From: Cryptomeria japonica
Taxonomy: Eukaryota > Streptophyta > Pinopsida > Cupressales > Cupressaceae
Direction of reading: 5' to 3'
DNA: 64,000 bases
Assembly (NCBI RefSeq): GCF_030272615.1
Contig: NC_081413.1
Span: forward strand, 717,235,867 to 717,299,866
The notes under the pieces were generated by a model. That model had not been told where the DNA came from, ran no database searches, and saw only the letters and a program-made list of their open reading frames with translations. Position numbers and translations under genes: made by a program. This document shows, piece after piece, positions 31,244-43,049 of the stretch (position 1 is the first letter of the stretch; each line of letters opens with the position of its first letter).

Positions 31244-34200
31244 TGTTGGTAAACAAATTTTTCTTTTGCACTTTATTTAATTTGAATACTCTTAAGACCA
31301 AGGAATGAAAGAAAAAATTTACCAGACAGTTGGAAAATCATTGTATTGATTAACCTCTGAATTAAAGTACAACTCCCTCTAGAAAATATTCAATCAACTT
31401 CTAGTTACACACAACCAATATTATACTTTTCACCAGAAAGCATAGAAAAGGTTATTGCATTCACAAGTCAACACCAAATGAACACAAGCATTGTTTTATA
31501 TATAACTCTTATATGAAGCTGACATACTTTACATGTACACTAAAACAAAATGAAAAGCTTATAAGGTGAATCCCGTTGGTAATTTTCTGTGCACATAGAA
31601 AGCTATAACATATCTTTACTCAAAAATAGATTCTCATAGAAACCAAATTTCAAACATCAAACACACAAATTTGGAGTCAAAGATAACTCTTACTTGATTT
31701 TCATTCATAGATGATTATCAACCTTCCATACACAAAATTTTTCAGCAAAATTCAAGAGATAGTTTTTCAAAAACTTAGTGAGCCTCAATAAAGTCATTAC
31801 AAAACATATAAATAGGCCACCAGACCAAAAGTTTGAACCAAAGATAAAATTAACTCGAAAGAGTTAATGAGAAACTACCCTAATTGCATAATTGAAACTA
31901 AAAACAAACGGCTAGACTCGCTGGCAGAAAACTGCAACCAATGCTAGTCATGTCGTTGATTCCATTTCTATTGGATTGCTCAAGTCATTGGTTTGAATGG
32001 ACACCATAACCGCCTTTGCTGCACTTCACTCTCAATGCACCTTTGAGAACTCCTGAAATACTATAATGTGCGGCAGGCTGATGTGTATTACTCTTTGCTT
32101 CCATAGTTCTTTCTTCCTCTTTACCATTTGAACTTTGTCCCTGTGTGAATCCAAGTGATCCAGACAAATTGTGAGCATCGATTCCACTTTGGAAATCCTC
32201 ATAAAATATTCCACAACCAAGGATTTCTCCACTTTAATTTGCTTAATGTGGCTGCTAAATTGATTGATCATCTCTGTAGTATTTTCCAAAGTCTGGTTAT
32301 CTTACTTAAGAAATTGAACATCCACACAACACAAATCCTTTTGCATAGTTGTTCTTAAGGCTGTTAGTTCACCTTGCAGATTGGTGGATTCGCTATGACC
32401 TTGTTCAATGATTTCATTGCGTCATTCTATGCTTTCCATGCATATAAACATTATGTCCTCATTCAACCCTAGCACTTGTCTTTTAGCAAGAAAGTTCATC
32501 AAGCCATAGCACTGGATATCTTGCATTTGCTTTGAAATCACCACCCATTTAGTCTTTTCTTTTTTCCATGAGATTAAATCACCATCTAGTTCCTTGGTAA
32601 CCTCATTAGCATCCTTGAAAATATGAACTAAATCTGATATGTAATTGGTTCCTTGATGCACGATCGAGGTGAGCCATTCAGAGAAATTATCTGTGATCAT
32701 TTTGTTTCGTTGAACCTCATCAAAGAACTTCTGATTCCTTGGGGATTTCGAACTAAAGGGGACCGAGCTCTGGGACAACGACAATGGACTATTCTATAGG
32801 GTATGAATGTATTGGGCCATTTGCATTAAATTCTGCTTCAACTCAACCTTGTCCTTCTCATCCTTCCAGGTGTGGGAGATGATCCATTTAGTCGAAGTCT
32901 CCAAATGTTTTACATCAACTGCTTTGGTTACGACCCCCAAATCAACTCGCTCAATGGTATAATTTGCCTCTAAAGCAGTGGCAACATCCTTATCAGATGT
33001 AGGTTTGGCAATGTCTACAGTCCAGTGCTTTGTGTCTTCATCAAAACCAATCATTGTCTCCATTTTTAACTGCTTTGGCTTCGTGGATCTTCCCAAGCAT
33101 TTACTTATAGCATCTTCCATTGACATTGAAATAGGAGCCACATTATTTTTCTTGGTAATTGAGTCATTCAACCATTTAGGAGCCAATGTCAGTTCCTTAG
33201 ATTGTATAGCTCTTGAAGGTGGCTGTGTAGCATTGTTTGCATTGGACCAGATATCAAGCACATGTGATTCTTGAGCAGTAGGATATGAGTCAGTTAAGAT
33301 GTTATCAGCATCTAAAATAGGGGTTACCATATCTCATTGTACTTCCTTGATGTCCAAATCGAGAATGAGATGAGCAGCACGTGGCTGAAAGTTCTTCTTG
33401 TGCCTTGACCTGGTAATTCGACCACCAATAGAAAGTGTAGCTTTAGTGTCAAGTTTCTCTTCTTTAATCTTAGCCCGCCTTTTTCCTGCAACAAAAACAA
33501 GGATGTTAGTTAAAATAGAAGTTTTTCTTGTGGCCTTCCTCTTTCCATTTTTGTTTCTTGAACTGATTGCTTTTGCTGGATGAAATTGACAACTCCTAAG
33601 CCACTTTTTTGTTCTGTGAATTATGCTGAAAGTGCGTGTTTGAATGCTATCTCCCATCTTTTTACTCTAGTCAACTTCAGGGAGAGGTTCATTATGTACT
33701 CATTTCATAAACTCTGAATCCAGTACATCTTCATTATTAGTGGTGACACCTAAAGTATCCATTGGCAATTTCATGTCATGAAACTATTTCAAAGTTAACC
33801 TAGACCAACTCCTCTTTCTCACTTCAAACTCATCTGGGCAATCTTCCCAATAATCCTCCAACTGGGGTACATGTTGATTAAGCACTATCTTCTTCACATA
33901 TTGGGCGATAAAACCTTTACTATCAAAGTTATTCCTTTCACAAAGGTTTTCAAATGAAATCTCTTAAACTCTAGCTCAAGATTTAGTGCATCAGAGACAG
34001 ACCTACAACTGTAATGGCCTAAATCGATGGGAAAAATTCCACTTATGTTAGTATCTTCACCATAATCCTTTGTGACATAGGCTAGCTGCCTGGAAACTTG
34101 AATCAGGATATAGGAGTCTGAAACATACCTGGGTAGCCTAAAGGGTTCACCTTTAAAACCTCCAACACTTATGTAAGTGAAATGATTAAACTATGTAAAG

Positions 34201-35971
34201 AAACTGCCATAGATTTTAACTAGTTCAACCGCTTCTACAGACATTCTCCTATGCAAGTTATCCTATAATTCAAAGGTCAACCTCCCAGCAAAAATTTTAT
34301 TCCAGCGAAGATAATCATCAACATGTCCTTTTAAAGTCAAATGGGGATGATACTCATAAATTTTAATACCTTGAACGCATTTAGCATGGAATAATCCAGA
34401 CCATTCCCTCACACAGGCTAGCATATATAACAGGTATGAAGACATATAGAAATTTAGCATCCCAAGATAATTTATCAATCCCTCATGCAATCTTTCTGCA
34501 ATAACAGTTCCCTAGTCAATGAACTGATGTTTATCTAGATTTACATGAATGAAGAAATACATCCAGTCTTCCCAATAGAAGGAGTGTGAATTCCCCTTGA
34601 CTCTGCTCAACAATATTACCAGATCTCTAATCGTAGGAACCAAATGCTCATGGGTTAAGGGTCTTGGCAGCCTTGAACCCCCCTTTTGAAACTTCAAAAG
34701 CCAATTTTGTGCAATGATAGTTATGTAATACTGCCTTTTCTCAGAATAAATTCCATAAGATTTTCCAATTGTCCAATCTTCGTAGGGTTCCCGATGTGGT
34801 ATACCCATGGCAACCATTACTATTTGTTTATCAATGGACAACAAAACTTCACCATTATTTTTCTTTATGCATCTGTTGACTTTATCATAGTGGTTCATGC
34901 ATTCTAAAAGCAATTCAAGGCAAGGAGCAGCTATGGGAAATGCGACTGCTTCTAATAAACCACTCTGCACATAATCTCTCATCATAGGATCAATGAATGG
35001 GTTCCGTACTCTTTCTAGGAAATCATCTAAATCTTGTTGCACTAAAGCTGTATCACCTATCTTTGGTAAGGAACTTAGAAGGGAAGAAGAGTTCACTAAT
35101 TTAGTCAGAGAGGGCCTCATGTCTAGCTCATGATTTTCTCTAATTAACCCAGACAAAGAAGAAAAGGGAAACGGAAACAAATAGCTAACAAAATATCCAG
35201 AGCTTTTCTAAAACAAACTGCAACAATTAGGAAAGTTGTTTGAACATACCTTCCTTTGTCATCTGCAAACCCCTATCGCAATCAATTTCTTCCCGCTCCA
35301 CAAACTCTTCTTAACACTTAACCAAAAAAATGATAATCTCGACATGATAGCTACCCAATTTAAAAGTCGAGAAAAACTCACCCATGATTACTATGAACTA
35401 TCCCCATTACTCTTCTCTTGTGCGACCTTACTCTGAAATGATCATGTTCAAGAGATATGGATCCCCACACCACACATGCTATAAATGATAGATTTCAAAT
35501 CATTAAAGAAAGAATATTCCTCTTCTTTGCTGCCATTTATCATATCTTAAAATCCATGCCACAACCTCATGTCGAGTCACATGATCTCCATGAAGCTTAA
35601 ACATCGAACTCTGAATCTTGAGAAACAAAACCAGCGTAAAACATAAACTTGATAAATCTTGAAGTTTGAACCTTGAACCAAAAAGGTTCAATTTCACGGT
35701 TCAAAAAATGTGAAACATCAACAAGGACTAGGAAAGACTTAAAACTGCGCGAGAGAAATTTTTTTTAATACAATGCCTGTTGAACTTTGAACTTTGAACC
35801 CACAAGGTTCAAGTTCAAGGTTCAAGTTCAACACAGTGAAACTTAAGGAAAACAACCAAGACTGAACTACATGGGGAATTGTAAGCAAATGACTCGACCA
35901 ATGGACCAGATGGGGGCATAACTCAAAAAAGGAGACATATAGAATAGAAATTTTTATATGTGTTGTCAACA
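31244..35971 (-). repeat. 3' LTR of Tat/Ogre-like element 2
   Basis: Begins TGTTGGTAAAC and ends GTTGTCAACA. Most of it is occupied by a long sense-strand reading frame (32032-35180). Next to it inside the element, CAGGGCCAC precedes the LTR on the minus strand in place of a strong polypurine tract; element 3 has CAGAGCCAC at the same spot. 31250-32030 and 35181-35971 hold no gene. Confidence 0.88.
32032..35180 (-). pseudogene. LTR-borne long ORF of element 2, copy in the 3' LTR (unknown protein)
   Basis: Minus-strand pieces 35180-34512, 34490-34263, then shifted pieces down to 33334, 33330-32794, 32784-32422 and 32289-32032 align end to end with the copy in the other LTR and make one decayed gene of about 1,050 codons. 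The N-terminal third contains NHYDKVNRCIKKNNGEVLL and SYGIYSEKRQYY; next come HEGLINYLGM and GGFKGEPFRLP; the last part is a charged, coiled-coil-like tail (NTTEMINQFSSHIKQIKVEK). No retroviral domain is recognised. Matching blocks occur in the LTR of element 3 (56283-59887). Decay is by stops, frameshifts and small indels. Function unknown. Confidence 0.65.
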
Positions 35972-36134
35972 GTGGCCCTGCATGGGGACTGGAACTATAA
36001 AGTACCAAGCAAGGGAACCTCATAATCTCTGGCTTCGCAAAATGACTTAAAACAAAGGCTCGACTCACAACAAAACTAACGCACCTATAATAACACAACA
36101 TAATTGTATGTACAAACTAATAGGGGATGCTTGT

Positions 36135-37543
36135 TTACAATTGATACAATTTTAAGTCTTGCCCATTGTAGGATAGGGGTAACTCAAAGACATCTTGGTA
36201 AGCAAGTTTAAGAGAATTGGGGCCCCTTACCTCATGAATTACATAAGGTCCTTTCCATAGTGACTCAAATTTGCCATGAGTGCCTTTCGGCTCTCTCCTT
36301 TTATCCCATTATAACACAAGATCACCTTTCATGAACTTCCTGGGCCTTGCCTTCTGATCAAAAATCTTTTTAACCCTCATCTGATGTTTTGTAATCCTAT
36401 CAACCAACTTTTCCCTCTCTTCCTCAATTTTGGTTAAGTACATAACTCTTTTTTCAAAGGAACTCTAAAAAAATGCATCTTCTACTACAGTTTGCAATCT
36501 GGAAGCCGCTAACTCAAAAGGTGACATCTTTATGGCTCATTTTGGAGAGGTTCGATCTGCCCACAAGGCTTCATGCAACTTTTTGTGCCAGTCTCTGAAA
36601 TTTTCATTAACCAACTTGCTCACGATATTAATCAAGTTTTTTGTTACTTGATTCTGCTTGGTCATTACCCTATGGGTAATAATCAAAAGTGTGTGCCAAA
36701 TAAATTCCATGATCATAGCAAAATAAAATTATCTCAGATGAATAGAAATTTGATGCATTATCTATGACTATGAGGAACCCCAAACCTGACAAGAATATTG
36801 TCCTTAAGGAACGTACACACAATCTTTGTAGTGGTCTCTTTCACAGGAATAACTTCCACCCACTTAGTGAAATATTCAGTTGTTGTTAATATGTGAGTGT
36901 GTCCAGCACTAGAAATTGGGTTTAGAGGACCAATAAAATCTAACCCCCATTGTTTAAAGGGCTCTTCAATTACTACAGGTCTTAAGGGCAAGGCAACTAG
37001 CTGGGGTTTTCCTATGAACAATTTGCGCTTCAAACACTTTGCCACCCATGCATACGCATCTCTAAACATTCCTGGCCAATAGTAATAGTTTCTCAAGATT
37101 TTATATGCAGCAACTATAGAAGAAAAATGACAACCACATGCCTCATCATGAAAAGTTTTCAGTAAAGCCTCTTGATGCAGTTTATCTACACACCTGAGAA
37201 AACTACCATCCAAGACTTTCTTGTATAATATGTCATAAAAAATAACGTACTTTGCAGCTTTCAACTTCAAATTCTGTTTCTCCCTAGGAGAGAGATGACT
37301 TGGACAGTCTCCATAAGTGAGATAATAGGCAACATTGGTGAACCAGGAATCCTGATGACTTACAAATAGGGTTAAGGGTAGAGTTTCCTCCTCTTCAAAC
37401 TTATTCTCTGCCATTAGTTTACAAAGACCTTGTCCTCTGACTAGCTTAGTGGGCTTGATATCCAAATTGAACTCCTGAATTTTAGAGACCCAAGATTCTC
37501 TATTGTTGATACCAACATCTTGTTGAGTTAAAACACTTTTCAC
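36135..37543 (-). pseudogene. pol: Element 2 integrase
   Basis: Contains an HHCC finger (FHDEACGCHFSS, AYAWVAKC, with the last Cys lost), QWGLDFIGPLNP, HILTTTEYFTKWVEVIP, and after a frameshift near 36758 IDNASNF, a TAG inside YYP-GNDQAESSN, then the C-terminal FELAASRLQT and GPYVIHEV blocks, ending at a TAA (36135-36137). All three catalytic acids are readable across the breaks. The gene order and closeness to the LTR fit a Ty3/gypsy integrase. Confidence 0.88.
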
Positions 37544-38959
37544 TGTAGAGTTTGGAACAAATACATTTGAATGTTAATGAAGTCTATAGTACCTGAATTG
37601 TTTCATGGCTTTCACTACTACATAAGCCTTCTTTTCTGTCTGTGAGTATTTTAACTCATGCTTCTTCAGAGGTACGCTCATGAAGGAGATTGGAACTTCC
37701 TCATTATCTTCACCCTTCTGCAACAAAACTCTAGACATAGTATGCTCTGATGCATAGCAATAAATAATAAAATCTTTACTAAAATCCGAGTTATCCAGAG
37801 TAGGTGCATGTGCAATTGCTCTCTTTATTTCCTCAAAAGCCCTTTTACCCTCCTCATTCCACTTAAAAGCTACCTTCTCACTCATCATATTTATGATATA
37901 TTTAGTAGTCCTAGCAAAATTAGGAATAAAATGCCTTAGAAAGTTCACCTGTCCAAAGAAGGAGGTCACTCCATTTCTATTGGAAGGAAGACTGAGTTGT
38001 TGTATTGATTTTACCCTCTATGGATCTACCTTCACTCCCTCTTGAGAAACAAAATGTCCTAGAAGTTTTCCTTCTGTGACACCAAAAACTAACTTTTTAG
38101 GATTTAGCGATACTCCATGTTCTCTGCATCTCACCAATACCTTCCTCAAATCCCGCACATGATGTTTCCTCTTCTTGGAGAAAACTATCAAATCATCTAA
38201 ATACACCACAATGATCTTGTCCCTCAAATGTGCAAAGGAAAGGTCCATCGCTCTTTGAAAGGTCGCCCCTACATTAATCAATCCAAATGACATTCTATTA
38301 TATGCAAAGGTGCCCCAAGGAGTTATAAAGGCTATCTTGTGTTGATCTTACTCTGAGACACTAATTTGGGTATATCCAAAGAATCCATCCAACATGGACA
38401 TCATCTCTGACCCTGAAACAGTTTGTAAAATATGATCCATCGCTGGCAGGGGATAATTATCCTCCAGGCTTGCTTGGCTTAAGTTTCTAAAATCAACACA
38501 GATTCGTATTTCACCATTTTTCTTCCTAACAAGGATGATATTAGCAATCTAGGTGGAATGATGTAAAGGATAAATAATTCGGGCTTTCAACATCTTTTCA
38601 ACCTCATGGAATATCGCCTCTGCTAATTTTGGATTAAAGTTCCTTAGCTTCTGTCGGAAAGGTTTGACACTTGGTTTCAAAGGATTGCGATGTTGGAAAT
38701 TACCATCCCTGAAATTCTTTAAATCATCATAGCACCATGCAAATACATCTTTGAACTCAACCAATTTGAACTCAACCAACAAGCTGATGAATCTTCTTTT
38801 TTCCTCTTCAGAACAACATTTTCCCAAATTAACAAATTTAGGATCCTCCTTAGTACCAATATTAATTTGCTCATACTCCCCTTGCTTAACATACCCATCT
38901 TTCCTATCAAAAAGGCATTCAAGAGAAACTAAATCCTTCGGGATTTTATTTCCTTTCAA
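37544..38959 (-). pseudogene. pol: Element 2 reverse transcriptase and retroviral-type RNase H
   Basis: From the right: INIGTKEDPKFVNLGK, FKDVFAWCYDDL and PLKPSVKPFRQKLRNF lead into RT (EIRICVDFRNLSQASLEDNYPLP, active-site VVYLDDLIVFSK, GHFVSQEGVKVDP), then QVNFLRHFIPNFA and an RNase H block (IIYCYASEHTM, ELKYSQTEKKAY). The expected RNase H Asp is Tyr here, as if this domain had already lost activity. Stops at about 38015 and 38350 and others break the frame. Confidence 0.9.
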
Positions 38960-39190
38960 CTATAACATTCCATCATGCAATTCCTCTAGTGTATTGGGAG
39001 AAAACTCTTTATAGCTTGCCTCGGATCCTTCATAAAACAAAAATGTAAAAACCTCAGCACAGTGTAAAAAGTTCTAAATCTCTTTATCATTTTCAAACAC
39101 TTCCCAGGATTCAGAATTGTTAGGCACGCAGGGTCTATAAACTAACTCCATCCTGTAGGTATCAGTTGTGAAATCTGGATGAGGCACTAA

Positions 39191-39563
39191 TTAAGCTGCA
39201 GATACCGCCAGATAATCCACCTTTGATTTAAACTCCCTTGGTACCACTTCAATTGAGAAAGCATCAAATGCTTTGATCTCATTCCATACATGATTCATGT
39301 AATGTTTCAATCTCTCATTTTTAACAGCAAATAAACCTCTCACTTGTTTTACAATAATTTCAGCATCGCATCTAACTTTCAACATTTTGATATGAAATCT
39401 CCTCGCTTCAGCAAGACCCAATAACAAAGCTTTGTATTTGGCCGTAATATTCATGTTTTGAAAATCCAATTTGAAAGCATAAGGATTAACTTTTCCTTGA
39501 GGAGGTATTAATACAACCCCGATGCCTGAGCCAGAAGATGAACAACTCCCATCAAATTCTATA
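39191..39563 (-). pseudogene. pol: Element 2 archaeal-type RNase H, upstream of RT
   Basis: In frame with the protease but after a TGA at 39563-39565, the minus strand reads EFDGSCSSSGSGIGVV, then ITAKYKALLLGLAEARRF, VRCDAEIIVKQVRG and YLAVSAA. This is the Tat-specific second RNase H. The usual AEYEAL is AKYKAL, so the catalytic Glu is lost. It lies between protease and RT, whereas in the young Tat element the equivalent domain lies between RT and integrase. Confidence 0.85.
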
Positions 39564-39565
39564 GA

Positions 39566-40210
39566 TCAGAGTTCATCTGACATGCCTAAATCTATAGCCT
39601 CTTTCTCCCCTTGAGGATCAGCTGATAGCATATAGTTTCCAAAACCACAATCTTGATACAAAATATGAGCTTTCAGATCATCTGAGGGAAAGACTGTGTA
39701 TTTAACTTTTGTTTCAGGGTGCAAAATAACTCTTTGTTTTCCAACTGTGATCATTGCCTGAGACCAATCCATTGTAATTTCCCCTCCCATATCTTTACAG
39801 AAGGTGTGACTCAACAACATGCCATAACTAGTGGGGATGTCAGCCACTAGAATTTTCAACATTATTCTCTTGTCAGGGTGTGTTACTAAAGCGACCAGTG
39901 CATCCTTAATTTGCGCTAATAAAGGAACCTGCTTGGAATCCATGGAGTAACATTTTCCAAAAGTCTTTGTTAAGGTTAGACCTAAAGATTTTGCTACATC
40001 GAAGGGCATGACATTGTTTGATGCTCCTGAATCTATTATACAATTGCTCAATTTATGCCCATTAATATACAAAGACACATAGAAAGGTTCTGGCTTATTT
40101 TCAAAATTACGTTCAATCAATTCGGCTTGTTGAGGAATAGTTTTCGATGACACTTTGGGAAGTACTAAAGAAGGACTGGCATTTTTATGTGCTAAAGAAT
40201 TACCATTCAC
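39566..40210 (-). pseudogene. pol: Element 2 aspartic protease
   Basis: 214 codons open. SNCIIDSGASNNVMP carries an intact DSG active site, followed by a flap-like region and SYGMLLSHTFCKDMGG. The protease would cut the gag-pol polyprotein. It runs into the archaeal-type RNase H through a TGA. Confidence 0.9.
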
Positions 40211-40477
40211 TGGAATTCAAGTTTCACTTGCTAAGGCATGAACATCATTTCCCTTGACAAATTCAACTAGTCTATCTAACTCCTTAGGGTTCAACTTTAG
40301 ATACTCAGCCGGAGTGATCTGAACATAGGATGACTTGTAAAATTCAATGATATCAAAAGGATTATTAAATGAATTAGAACTTGAAGAAGCAACTTCTTGA
40401 ATAAATTTTGAAAAACCTCCATGATGAGTCAGAATTCCCTTTTCTTTTATAGAGCTATGAACAAGTGTTAAAACATC

Positions 40478-42085
40478 TCAAGACTTCAAAGTTTGCTGAG
40501 TTCTAGTAAGGATCACGTATGAGGAATCTTCCAAAGAGACCAACATGTTTCCTCCCCTTTCTGAGTCAGAGACATATTCCATATAGTGAATTTCAGAGTT
40601 GCTAGGTATACTTTGGGAAGCTACTTCATCAGCCTCTAAGATTGTTTCTCCTTTACTGATCATTTGACAAAAATGAACCATCTTTGGACATGAAGAACCA
40701 TCATGTTCATCAGTTAAATGAAACACACATGGATTTGTCTTAGGAGGTGGCGGTTCAATAGCAAGTCTTTGTTGTGTAGGAGACAATTGTAATTGTCTTC
40801 CTCCATTTCCTCCTTGTTGATTGGGATATCTTCTAGGAATGTCCTGGTAAGGTTGAGAATATGAAGCACTTGTTTTAGGAGCCTATCTTTTTAGGGCAAT
40901 TACATCATTCATTAATCATTGAATCACATGATCTGAAGAAGTAGAAGCATTTGTAACCTGAGAAGTAGGAGTTTGCACTTCTCTTTTCCACTTTCTTGCC
41001 ATGATTAAATCATCTTCTAGACTTACAGTTGAAGCTTTCATATCATGAAGAGTTTGTAAGCACTCGTGCCTCATCAAGAAACTTATTTCTATGGGCATGG
41101 AGTTCATGAAGAAACACTTCATGTTTTTAGCAGAGGGTTTTTGTGCGGTTGGAATTTTATGGCAAAGTTTATTGAAATGAGCAACAAAGTCCCTCATAGG
41201 CTCTATTATTTGCTTCTTTAATTGAGCCAAGTGAGTGATAAGCAAATTCTCATCCTCAGTCAATTTGAATCTAGCTTCAAAACTATCTGTTAAAACTAGC
41301 CAATTTGTAATAGTTCCATCAGGTAGATGATAGAACCAACTAGTGGCTACATCAGTAAGAGTTTGAAAAAATAACCTCATTGCCACATCCTCATGTTGAA
41401 CTGCCAACACTCAACATGCAACTTTGAAAGCATTTAAGTGTTCAGTAGTGGTTGCTTTGCCATCTCCACTAAACTTAGGCAAATATTCTTTTTCTCCCTT
41501 AGGAAGGTTATGGGTTGCCCCCAAAGCTAAAGGTATGATTGTGGCACCCCATGGATTGTTGGCCATTACTCCAATAGGATTCAAAGGGGTAAGGTTAATA
41601 ACAAGTGGAGGTACAACACTGTGTAAAGTTAAGGCTTGACAGATAGGTGAAGCAGTTGTTCTTGGTGGAGATATGGGTCTACTTCTATCCCTTCTAGGTG
41701 TAACTTGAGAAACAAAACCGAGGTCTAAAAGACCCTGGAAGGTGTGATCAACAATTCCCTCCCTTCATTGTGATTGGGTATAAGGCTTGGACTCCAATGT
41801 GAAAATTAATTAGGGTAACAAGCGTCAGGGATTTTGTTGTTGGTTATCAGGAATTTGAATATAGAAAAGTCTAGGAATGATTACCCTCTCAAAAACCAAC
41901 ACAGGATGATCTACTTGTCTTTCTATTTCATCAAGGAATGCACTTATTCTGTCGTACTCAACTTGACTTCTTCTATGTCTCCAAGCTAGAGTATCTAACT
42001 CAGAGTTGATGTTACTATGATCTTCTTGCACCCAGTTTAAATTTGGTTGTAAAATAGGTAAGAACCCTTCATGAGGCAGCACCAT
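40478..42085 (-). pseudogene. gag: Element 2 gag
   Basis: Pieces: 42085-41825 (start MVLPHEGFLPILQ), a broken stretch, 41410-40916 with the gag core (MRLFFQTLTDVATSWFYHLP, FEARFKLTEDENLLI) and 40786-40478 with a CX2HX4HX4C finger, CVFHLTDEHDGSSC. The start is 60 bp from the primer site, so there is no room for an extra gene between the 5' LTR and gag as reported for legume Ogre elements. The extra gene of this element sits in the LTR instead. Confidence 0.85.
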
Positions 42086-42144
42086 TTATAAAGAACAAAG
42101 TATCCCTATAATGACGACTTTTGTTAAAATCAATTTTCTCATTC

Positions 42145-42162
42145 TCCCCAGTAGAGTCACCA
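42145..42162 (-). promoter_or_regulatory. Primer binding site of element 2, tRNA-Arg type
   Basis: Minus strand TGGTGACTCTACTGGGGA differs from the tRNA-Arg complement known in Ogre-like elements (TGGCGACTCCGCTGGGGA) at three sites, all CG changed to TG/CA-type products. It is 6 bp from the LTR. Confidence 0.75.
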
Positions 42163-43049
42163 AAAATCTGTTGGTAAATAGATTTGTCTTTCGCACTTTA
42201 TTTAATTTGAATACCCTTAATACCAAGGAATGAAAGACAAATTTTAATAGAGAGTTGGAAAATCATTGTATTGATTAACCTCTGAATTAAGGTACAGATC
42301 CCTCTAGAAAATATTTAGTCAACTTCTAGTTACACACAACCAATATTATACTTTTCACCAGAAAGCATAGAAAAGGTTATTGCATTCACAAGTCAACACC
42401 AAATGAACGCAAGCATTGATTTATATATCTCTTATATGAAGCCGACAGACTTCACATGTACACTAAAACAAAATGAAAAGCTTATAAGGTGAATCCCGCT
42501 AGTAATTTTCTACGCACATATAAAGCTATAATATATCTTATCTTGAAACAGATTCTCACAGAAACCAAATTTTAGACATCAAACACACAGATTCAAAGTC
42601 AAAGATAACTGTTACTTGATTTTCATTCATAGATGATTATAAACCTTCCATACACAGAATTTTTTAGCAAAATTCAAGAGATAGTTTTTCAAAAACTTAG
42701 TGAACCTCAATAAAGTCATTACAAAACATATAAATAGGTTGCCAGACCAAAAGTTCGAACCAAAGATAAAATTAACTTGAAAGAGTTAATGAGAAACTAT
42801 CCTAACTGCATAATTGAAACTAAAAATACATGGCTAGACTCACTAGCAGACAACTGCCAGCAGTGCTAGTCATGTCGTTGATTTCGTTTCCATTGGATTG
42901 CCTGGGTCAATGGTTTGAATGGACACCATAACTGACTTTGCCACACTCCACTCTCGATGCACATTCGAGAACTTCTAAATTACTGTAACGTGCGACAAGT
43001 TGATGTGTATTACTCTCTACTTTTAAAGTTCTTTCTTCCTCTTTACCAT

